NCBI GenBank assembly: GCA_016714225.1
Contig: JADJNS010000026.1
Span: forward strand, 124,001-188,000
Direction of reading: 5' to 3'
DNA: 64,000 nucleotides
Origin: Archangiaceae bacterium
Lineage (GTDB): Bacteria; Myxococcota; Myxococcia; Myxococcales; Myxococcaceae
The notes under the pieces were generated by a model. It searched no databases, was not told the origin of the DNA, and was given only the letters and a program-made list of their open reading frames with translations. The first letter of the stretch is position 1; each line of letters opens with the position of its first letter. This document shows positions 58,385 through 64,000 of this stretch, one piece after another. Position numbers and translations under genes: made by a program.

Positions 58385-58681
58385 GCCGCATCGCAACCGA
58401 CCGTGGAGAGGCCGCGTGGCTCATGCCATGGCACCTGCTGGTAGCGCGTTTCACTGCGTTTGCACCGAACCGGAAACCCCGAGGCTCATGACAGGCGCGA
58501 AGCGAGCAGCCTGGCCAGCCACACCCAGGTCGTGCGACTTTCAGGCAGGCGCCCGGTTACTCAACCGGTTGTGACGGGCGCATCGGGTGGCGGTGCTCTC
58601 GGCGCCGCAGCTCGAGACGGCTGCCGCGCGCAAGGCCGCGTTCGACGAGCGGCTGTAGTTTGAGGGTCTACCGCGCGTCGC
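58385..58681. other. 297-bp non-coding stretch with a possible gene remnant
   Basis: No intact gene seen. A 28-codon fragment at 58575-58658 on the plus strand (HRVAVLSAPQLETAAARKAAF-DERL, then stop) looks like the end of a lost coding gene, and its last codons echo the end of the RNase H gene. A small CCGGTT-AACCGG hairpin lies just upstream. Confidence 0.3.
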
Positions 58682-59086
58682 TCAGCGCCAGTGCACGCTG
58701 GCCGACGGCAGGTGCGCGGCGAGGGCGCGCTCGAGGGCGTCGAGGGCCGCGGCGCCGTCGGCCCATTGCCGTCGGGCGATGGCCTGCTTGTACCCACTCC
58801 ACGCGGCGGCCGCAGCCGGGTCGGGGCAGCGGCGGTGGTCGTGCGGATAGGCGTCGGCCGTGCTCAGCGCTTCGTCGGCTCGCCGCGCCAGCACCGCCCG
58901 CAGGGCCCGCAGGGCCGACTCGACGCCGATGGCGTTCGCCTGTTTCAGCGCGGTGCAGAGCGCACTGAAGCACGCGCTCTCGGGCAGGCCGCGCCCCCGT
59001 CGAAGCTCGGCGACGAGCGCGGTGTCGGACGCCAGCGCGCCCGCTTCGTTCATCGAGAGAAAAGACGGCTTTTCGAAGTCGGACAT
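58682..59086 (-). CDS. Hypothetical protein, small partner of the 357-residue gene
   Basis: 134 residues, mostly helical (LVAELRRGRGLPESACFSALCTALKQA in part) with two Cys and several His; no family recognised. It starts three bases after the stop of the 357-residue gene, so the two form one unit. Being small, acidic to neutral and placed just downstream of a larger gene is compatible with an immunity or chaperone partner, but no motif proves it. Confidence 0.6.
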   Translation of the reverse strand: MSDFEKPSFLSMNEAGALASDTALVAELRRGRGLPESACFSALCTALKQANAIGVESALRALRAVLARRADEALSTADAYPHDHRRCPDPAAAAAWSGYKQAIARRQWADGAAALDALERALAAHLPSASVHWR

Positions 59087-59089
59087 CGG

Positions 59090-60163
59090 TCAGGGCCTCT
59101 TGAGCCGTTGGGCTTGATACGCGGCCTGCTGCCGCTGCCCCGGGGTGTGCTCGCCCATGGGCCGTACCCCGTGCCAGTCGGGCATGACGTGGGTTCGCTG
59201 GCCCTTTGCGTCGTACTTCGACCCGAGCATGAAGGCCTTGCCCAGGTCGGCGTACACCCGCTCTCGCGGCATCTGGCCAGAGGCGTCGAGGGCGAGCGTC
59301 ACCTCGACCGCTACCGGGCCCGAATCGCACACCAGCTGCGCAAAGTCCCACGCGTGCTCGAGCTTGTCCCACGAGAAGGGTTCGCGGGTGCCGTCGGGTC
59401 GGGCGAAGAAGACCGAGCCGTCACCGGGGGGGCCGAGCTCTTTGCGCAGCCCAAGGTCGGCCGCGAAGCGCTTGAGCTGGGCAGTGGCCGCCTTCAGCGT
59501 GGCAGGCTCGGCGAAGTCGAAGCCGCTCTGTGCCCAGCGATAGCGGCCGATGCTCGAGGCCGTCAGCTCTTGATGGTCTACCCTCGCTTTTCGGCTCAGC
59601 GACTCGTTTGCCTCGAGTGCCTGGTCGACCAGGCCCTTGGCCTTGGGTGAGCGCTGGTCGATGGCTACCGCCACCAGCTCGTTCACCCGCTGGCCTTCGC
59701 CGTTCGGCACGAAGCGGTCGACGATGTAGCCCAGCGGGCGGTGCGGCTTGCCCTTCTCGGTGAACACCCCCACCGCGACCACGCCGTCGCCGTAGCTGGG
59801 CAGGGTCATGAAGTTCTGCGGCAACAGCTCGGCGTCGGGGTGTGAGCCCCCGTACGCCCTGCACACGCTCTCTTCGGTGGTGTCGCCGCCGAACGTCGTC
59901 TTCAGGGCCTGGTCTGGCGGCACCGCCAGCGTGGTGCCCTCGAAGATCGCCGACTCGAGATACTGTGGCCCCAGCGAGCCCTGGGTCTTCATCATCTCGA
60001 ACAGCGCGAGCGCCTTGCTCTCGCGGGCGTCGGCGTATGACGGGGGCTTCTCGAGCGGCGAGGGCCGTGACCCTGTCGCCTTCTTCGGCTTCTTGGGCGC
60101 AGCGGCAGCCGGGCGAGAACGTGCCGAGTGATTCACCCGAGCTCCCGCACGACTGACGGCCAT
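59090..60163 (-). CDS. Hypothetical protein with possible GNAT-like core
   Basis: 357 residues, no signal peptide. A basic, disordered N-terminus (Lys/Pro/Ser-rich, to about 45), then a compact region. Residues about 130-215 (VVAVGVFTEKGKPHRPLGYIVDRF ... NELVAVAIDQRSP ... IGRYRWAQSGFDFAE in parts) have the strand/helix order of a GNAT acetyltransferase, including a terminal W-x-x-x-GF, but lack the clear Q/RxxGxG/A acetyl-CoA loop. First gene of a two-gene unit. Function unknown. Confidence 0.6.
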   Translation of the reverse strand: MAVSRAGARVNHSARSRPAAAAPKKPKKATGSRPSPLEKPPSYADARESKALALFEMMKTQGSLGPQYLESAIFEGTTLAVPPDQALKTTFGGDTTEESVCRAYGGSHPDAELLPQNFMTLPSYGDGVVAVGVFTEKGKPHRPLGYIVDRFVPNGEGQRVNELVAVAIDQRSPKAKGLVDQALEANESLSRKARVDHQELTASSIGRYRWAQSGFDFAEPATLKAATAQLKRFAADLGLRKELGPPGDGSVFFARPDGTREPFSWDKLEHAWDFAQLVCDSGPVAVEVTLALDASGQMPRERVYADLGKAFMLGSKYDAKGQRTHVMPDWHGVRPMGEHTPGQRQQAAYQAQRLKRP

Positions 60164-60353
60164 GACCGCACCCTACCGGCAACGGCTGCTCCGCGCGCTT
60201 CAGGGCGAGGCGGCCGTCGCTCCACCGAGTCAATGGTGGCCGCGGTCGTTGGCTGCTCGGCGTTCGACGTCACCTGGGCTTGAAGGGTAAAGGTCGATGA
60301 ATGGCCACATCTCCCGGCACTTCGGCGCGCGGTCGTAGGCGGTCGTGGCGGCG

Positions 60354-61256
60354 ATGAAGTCGTTTCCCGAGCTGCGGCTCACCTACGGGCTCACTCCGCC
60401 GAAGGCGACTACGGCGGTCGAGCGCCAGCGGGAGATCGCGGCGCTGCAGACCGCCCGCGTCAATGCGCTCGGCGTCGATGCGCTCGTCGTGTACGACCTG
60501 CAAGACGAGTCGTCGCGCACGGCCCTCGCGCGGCCGTTTCCCTTCATCGAGACCGTCGACCCGGCCGACTATGCCGCTGACCATCTGCGCGGGGTCACGG
60601 TGCCGAAGGTCGTCTACCAGTCGGTGAGCCGCCGCGACGTGCCGGCCCTGCGCCGGTCGCTGCAGGCGATTCAGGCGCGCGGCCACGCGGTGGTGCTGGT
60701 CGGCGCGCCTTCGAAAGAGGGCGTCTCGGCCACGACGCTGAGCGAGGCGTACGCGCTGCGCAGCGCCGAGGCCCGCCAGCTACCGCTCGGTGGCATCGTG
60801 ATCGCCGAGCGCCACGAGGCGCGCGGCAACGAGGTCGACCGCATGCTGACGAAGCTCGCGCAGGGGTGCTCGTTCTTCATCAGCCAGACGGTCTACGCCG
60901 TGACGAGCACCAAGAACCTGCTCAGCGACCTGCACCATCGCTGCATGCGCGACGGCATCGCCGTGCCGCCGGTGCTGGTGACCTTGAGCCCGTGCGGCTC
61001 GCTCAAGACCCTCGAGTTCATGCGCTGGCTCGGAGTCTCGGTGCCCCGCTGGCTCGAGAACGACCTGAAGCACAGCGCCGACATTCTCCAGTCGTCCGTG
61101 CGGGTGTCGGTCAATCTGTTCGAGGAGCTCTGGTCGTACGCGAGCGACAAGGGCATTCGGCTCGGGGCCAACGTCGAGAGCGTCTCGCTCGGCAAGGCCG
61201 AGATCGACGCGTCGGTCGAGATGACGAAACAGGTGCAGCGCATACTTCGTCGCTGA
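60354..61256 (+). CDS. Methylenetetrahydrofolate reductase-like protein
   Basis: 300 residues from ATG 60354 (GTG 60345 is in frame). TIM-barrel pattern of the MTHFR family: LRLTYGLTPPKA (start of strand 1), VDALVVYDLQDESSR, VYQSVSR, GHAVVLVGAPSKEG, GIVIAERHEARGNEVDRMLTKLAQG (in part), FFISQTVY. MTHFR reduces methylene- to methyl-tetrahydrofolate with NAD(P)H and FAD. The glutamate and FAD loops are not obvious, so a divergent member is likely. Lies alone. Confidence 0.7.
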   Translation: MKSFPELRLTYGLTPPKATTAVERQREIAALQTARVNALGVDALVVYDLQDESSRTALARPFPFIETVDPADYAADHLRGVTVPKVVYQSVSRRDVPALRRSLQAIQARGHAVVLVGAPSKEGVSATTLSEAYALRSAEARQLPLGGIVIAERHEARGNEVDRMLTKLAQGCSFFISQTVYAVTSTKNLLSDLHHRCMRDGIAVPPVLVTLSPCGSLKTLEFMRWLGVSVPRWLENDLKHSADILQSSVRVSVNLFEELWSYASDKGIRLGANVESVSLGKAEIDASVEMTKQVQRILRR

Positions 61257-61408
61257 GCGCTTCGGCCCTTCACTTCGAAATAGGGGCCCGACCCCACCCC
61301 GACCCCGAATGCGAACGCGGCGATTCGCTGCGCACCGCGTCACTCACCCTTGTCGGGCTCACGCCTTCGCGGGCCGCTTACGGCCCCTCGACGTCGTGGT
61401 CAACGCCC

Positions 61409-61813
61409 TCAGGGCTGCTGGTTCTTGGGGTCCCAGGCCTTGGGCTCCCACAGCTCGAGCTTGTTGCCCTCGGGGTCGAGCACCCAGGCGAACTTGCCAT
61501 TCTCGTGCGACTCGGGGCCCTTGAGCACTTCGATGCCGGCGGCCTTCAGCTGCGCCAGGAGCGCGGTGAGATCATCGACCCGGTAGTTGATCATGAAGCG
61601 CGCGCTGCTCGGCCCAAACCACTTGCTGTCCTTCTCGGCCACGTTCCACACGGTGAGGCCTTTGTCGTTCGCGGTGTCGTCGGGCCACCGCAGCACCGCG
61701 CCGCCCCAGTCTTCGAGGGCGATGCCGAGGTGCTTCTGGTACCAGGCCGACAGCGCTTTGTGGTCCTGGTTGGAGAGGAAGAACACGCCGCCGATGCCGG
61801 TCACTTTCGCCAT
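61409..61813 (-). CDS. VOC (glyoxalase/bleomycin-resistance) superfamily protein
   Basis: 134 residues from ATG 61813. Two beta-alpha-beta-beta-beta modules: VTGIGGVFFLSNQDHKALSAWYQKHLGI (in part) and MINYRVDDLTALLAQLKAAGIEVL (in part), ending FAWVLDPEGNKLELWEP. The final Glu and the His/Glu set of metal ligands are partly present. Substrate unknown. Confidence 0.82.
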   Translation of the reverse strand: MAKVTGIGGVFFLSNQDHKALSAWYQKHLGIALEDWGGAVLRWPDDTANDKGLTVWNVAEKDSKWFGPSSARFMINYRVDDLTALLAQLKAAGIEVLKGPESHENGKFAWVLDPEGNKLELWEPKAWDPKNQQP

Positions 61814-61864
61814 GCGCCGCGCGTAGCCCACCCGGGCGAGACGGGCCACCTCGAGAAGCTGCCG

Positions 61865-62305
61865 TCAGCGCGTGCCGTGCACCGCGTAGCGCGCGGAGCA
61901 CTCGGGCATGTCGACCGACCACGTGCCGCTGAGGGCTCCGGCGTCGTCTTCCTGCAGCGCCCACTGCTCGCGCCCCGACCCTCCCGTCGCGGTGCGCGCG
62001 ACACCGAACCAGACGTTGCACCCGCCGTCGCCACCCCCGGTGTCGGCGCCGTTCAGGCAGACGGCGTCGCCGTACAGGCTGAGCGTGAGCGGAGCAGCCG
62101 TGGGAGCACACGCGACGCCTGCATCGCCCTCGGTGAGCGCGTAGTCGACGTTCCAACTCCCACCGAAGTCGCAGAGGGTTTTGACGCAGGCCCGCTGCAC
62201 GTACGGCTCGCTGCCAGCGCAGGCGGCCCACCCCAGCGCGAGGGCGATGAGCGAGAGCAGGGCGAGCAGCGGGTGAGGCAGTCGGCGAGGCACTGGCGCA
62301 GCCAT
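61865..62305 (-). CDS. Small Cys-rich lipoprotein
   Basis: 146 residues from ATG 62305, lipoprotein (GWAACAGS). Mature part has six or more Cys and a beta-rich fold (GGSWNVDYALTEGDAG, PLTLSLYGDAVCLNG, CNVWFGVARTATGG, LSGTWSVDMPECSARYA). No family recognised. Divergent from the amidase gene across 73 bp. Confidence 0.65.
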   Translation of the reverse strand: MAAPVPRRLPHPLLALLSLIALALGWAACAGSEPYVQRACVKTLCDFGGSWNVDYALTEGDAGVACAPTAAPLTLSLYGDAVCLNGADTGGGDGGCNVWFGVARTATGGSGREQWALQEDDAGALSGTWSVDMPECSARYAVHGTR

Positions 62306-62378
62306 GTCAGATCTTCGCCTCTCACACCAATGACCTCGGTGCGGCGCGGCCGCGGGGTTTCGCGTACAAGCGCCGCAC

Positions 62379-63782
62379 ATGAGCCCGTGGGAGCTGGCGG
62401 CGTGGGACGCGGTCGAGACCGCGCAGCGCATCGCGCGCAAAGAGGTCACCGCGCTCGAGGTGGTCGAGGCGGCGCTGGCGCGCGCGGCCGACTGCGAGGG
62501 GCTCAACGCGATCGTCACCCAGACCTCGGTGGCGGCGCGCGCGGCGGCCCAGACCGCGTCGGGCCCGCTCGCCGGCGTGCCGACCTATGTGAAAGACCTG
62601 GTGCCGGTCGAGGGCGTGCGCATCGCGTGGGGCAGCGCGGCGACCGGCGAGCTCGTCGCCACCAAGAGCGACCCGTTGGTCGGCGTGCTCCAGCGGTGCG
62701 GCCTGGTGAGCCTCGGCAAGAGCGCTACGCCCGAGCTGGGCCTCACCGGCACCACCGAGCCGCTGGCGTTCGGCGCGTGTCACAACCCGTGGAGCCCGGC
62801 CCACACCCCGGGCGGGTCGTCGGGTGGGGCCGCGGCGCTGGTGGCCTCGGGCGTGGTGCCGATCGCTCAGGGCAGCGACGGCGGCGGCTCGATTCGAATT
62901 CCCGCCTCGTGCTGCGGGCTGGTGGGCCTCAAGCCGACCCGCGGCCGGCTCGACATGACCGGGTCGAACCTGCTGATCGTGAACATCGCGGTCAACGGCG
63001 TGCTGACCCGCACGGTGCGCGACACGGTCGCGTTCTGGCGCGCGGTCGAGGCGCAGGGAGTGGGGAAGAGGCTCGCCCCGATCGGCGAGCCGAAGCCTGC
63101 GCCCGAGAAGCGGCTGCGCGTGCTGGCGTTCTCCGATGCTCCCAACGGCCGCCCGGTGCACGACGAGGTGAAGGCGGCGGTCGCCGCGACGGTGAAGCTG
63201 CTGCGCGAGCTGGGGCACGAGGTGCGCGAAGAGAAGTGCCCGATACCCTCTCGGGTGGTCGACGACTTCGTGAGCCTGTGGTCGTACGTGGCGTGGGTGC
63301 AGACGACCGGGGCCCGCGTCGCGATGGGCACCTCGCTGCGGGCCGAGGCGCTCGAGCCGTTCACCCGCGGCTTCGTGAAGCACTTCGCCGACGAGAAGCT
63401 GCGCTCGGTGCGCGAGGCGTGGCGCCTGCGCGGGTGGGCGCGCGACTACGCGAAGCTGTTCTCCGACGTCGAGGTGCTGGTGTCTCCGACCTGCGCACTG
63501 CCTCCGCCCGCGCTCGGCTGGCTCTCGACCGCCGAGCCGTTCGAGGTGGGGCTCGATCGGCTGCTCTCGTTCATCCCCTTCACCGGTGCGTTCAACGCGG
63601 CCGGCGCGCCGGCGGTGTCGCTGCCGCTGGGCACCTCGCGCGAGGGGCTGCCCATCGGCGTGCACTTCGCGGCTGCCGCAGGGCGCGAGCAGCTGCTGCT
63701 CGAGCTGGCTGCCGAGCTCGAGGGCGCGCGCCGGTGGAAGGTGCTCGCTCCACGCCACGCGGCCAGCGACAACGCCACCTGA
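62379..63782 (+). CDS. Amidase signature enzyme
   Basis: 467 residues. Ser-cisSer-Lys hydrolase: Lys in TYVKDL near residue 71, the Gly/Ser loop PGGSSGGAAALVASG near 146-160, and the nucleophile region AQGSDGGGSIRIPASCCGLVGLKP (in part). Length fits free-standing amidases; no GatB or GatC nearby, so it probably acts on a small amide rather than Glu-tRNA. Neighbouring genes do not reveal the substrate. Confidence 0.88.
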   Translation: MSPWELAAWDAVETAQRIARKEVTALEVVEAALARAADCEGLNAIVTQTSVAARAAAQTASGPLAGVPTYVKDLVPVEGVRIAWGSAATGELVATKSDPLVGVLQRCGLVSLGKSATPELGLTGTTEPLAFGACHNPWSPAHTPGGSSGGAAALVASGVVPIAQGSDGGGSIRIPASCCGLVGLKPTRGRLDMTGSNLLIVNIAVNGVLTRTVRDTVAFWRAVEAQGVGKRLAPIGEPKPAPEKRLRVLAFSDAPNGRPVHDEVKAAVAATVKLLRELGHEVREEKCPIPSRVVDDFVSLWSYVAWVQTTGARVAMGTSLRAEALEPFTRGFVKHFADEKLRSVREAWRLRGWARDYAKLFSDVEVLVSPTCALPPPALGWLSTAEPFEVGLDRLLSFIPFTGAFNAAGAPAVSLPLGTSREGLPIGVHFAAAAGREQLLLELAAELEGARRWKVLAPRHAASDNAT

Positions 63783-63891
63783 GCGGTGACGAATCTCCGT
63801 GGCCAGATCGGCTTCTCGCCTCTCCACGGTCGGCCAACTTCGCGTTACTGCGCCGCTTCTCGAAGGCACGTCGATTGCTCAACCTGGTGAC

Positions 63892-64000
63892 ATGAGCCAA
63901 CTGCGATGCGTGGTGGGTCTGCTGTTTCTCTCTCTGGGTTGCGGCGCTCCGCTGGCGTGCCCTCCCGACCAGGTCAGTCGAACCGTCTGTCTCGAGTGTG
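63892..64000 (+). CDS. Lipoprotein, cut by window end
   Basis: Begins at ATG 63892 with a lipoprotein signal (VGLLFLSLGCGAP) and further Cys residues; still open at base 64000, so only 36 codons are seen. It follows the amidase gene after 110 bp. Family cannot be judged. Confidence 0.55.
   Translation, partial: MSQLRCVVGLLFLSLGCGAPLACPPDQVSRTVCLEC

Noticed and set aside
60866..63895. 1009-codon plus-strand open frame
   Set aside because: It spans the MTHFR-like, VOC, lipoprotein and amidase genes in other frames; its composition is that of a GC-rich shadow frame.

Overview
The window is one contiguous stretch of a GC-rich (roughly 70 % by eye) bacterial chromosome with dense, mostly short operons. 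The gene content points to the Myxococcota (myxobacteria). It has many lipoproteins, two PEGA-tailed Ser/Thr kinases and two further PEGA proteins. It also has several PilZ-domain proteins of the paralogous type common in Myxococcus, a zinc-ribbon/GYF/AgmX-type gliding-motility-like protein, a large chemosensory cluster and a PilZ-fused sigma-54 activator. No rRNA, tRNA, CRISPR array, phage or intact insertion sequence was seen. Genes often overlap by ATGA/GTGA/TGATG, and GTG or TTG starts are common.

Layout. 1-2.5 kb: glutamate dehydrogenase (cut by the window edge) facing an XRE regulator, then a DUF4142 protein. 2.6-15.8 kb: envelope genes, including a three-gene lipoprotein/PilZ operon, two PEGA membrane proteins, a hexapeptide acyltransferase, YceI, a DctA-type carrier, and a TPR-TonB receptor coupled to a lipoprotein. 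15.9-19.3 kb: a PEGA Ser/Thr kinase with a 12-C tract upstream, then a histone-deacetylase-like hydrolase overlapping a methyltransferase. 19.4-30.7 kb: signalling, with a large methyl-accepting protein, a chemosensory operon (CheW, MCP, CheA-REC, REC), a divergent REC, a CheB-REC fusion and a PilZ-pseudoreceiver sigma-54 activator. 30.7-38.2 kb: a beta-propeller protein with a good sigma-54-type promoter, divergent from an operon of TctC-type lipoprotein, TonB receptor, type-1 periplasmic-binding lipoprotein, YfiR-like protein and FixH/YtkA-like lipoprotein. 38.2-41.2 kb: haem and copper exports (pentahaem lipoprotein, YcnI/DUF1775, monohaem lipoprotein). 41.4-50.8 kb: a second PEGA kinase, an MFS carrier, a long charged helix protein, TatB and an enlarged TatC, an RCK protein and an isocitrate/isopropylmalate-type dehydrogenase. 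50.9-55.6 kb: a PilZ-PilZ-REC protein, a three-gene unit of class II aldolase (frameshifted) plus two bacterial-microcompartment vertex proteins, and the GYF/AgmX protein. 55.6-64 kb: FYDLN protein, cupredoxin lipoprotein, zinc-ribbon coiled-coil protein, RNase HI, DUF2243 membrane protein, an unrecognised two-gene unit, an MTHFR-like protein, a VOC protein, an amidase and a lipoprotein cut by the window edge.

Most notable signals: a microcompartment vertex/aldolase satellite locus without shell hexamers in view; an uptake-like operon that combines two binding lipoproteins and a TonB receptor but no permease; a chemosensory cluster with three sister receiver domains, one fused to CheB behind its own ribosome-binding site; a TatC with a large periplasmic insertion; dispersed intergenic repeats; and a window-wide codon-context bias against GGA/TCC across codon junctions.
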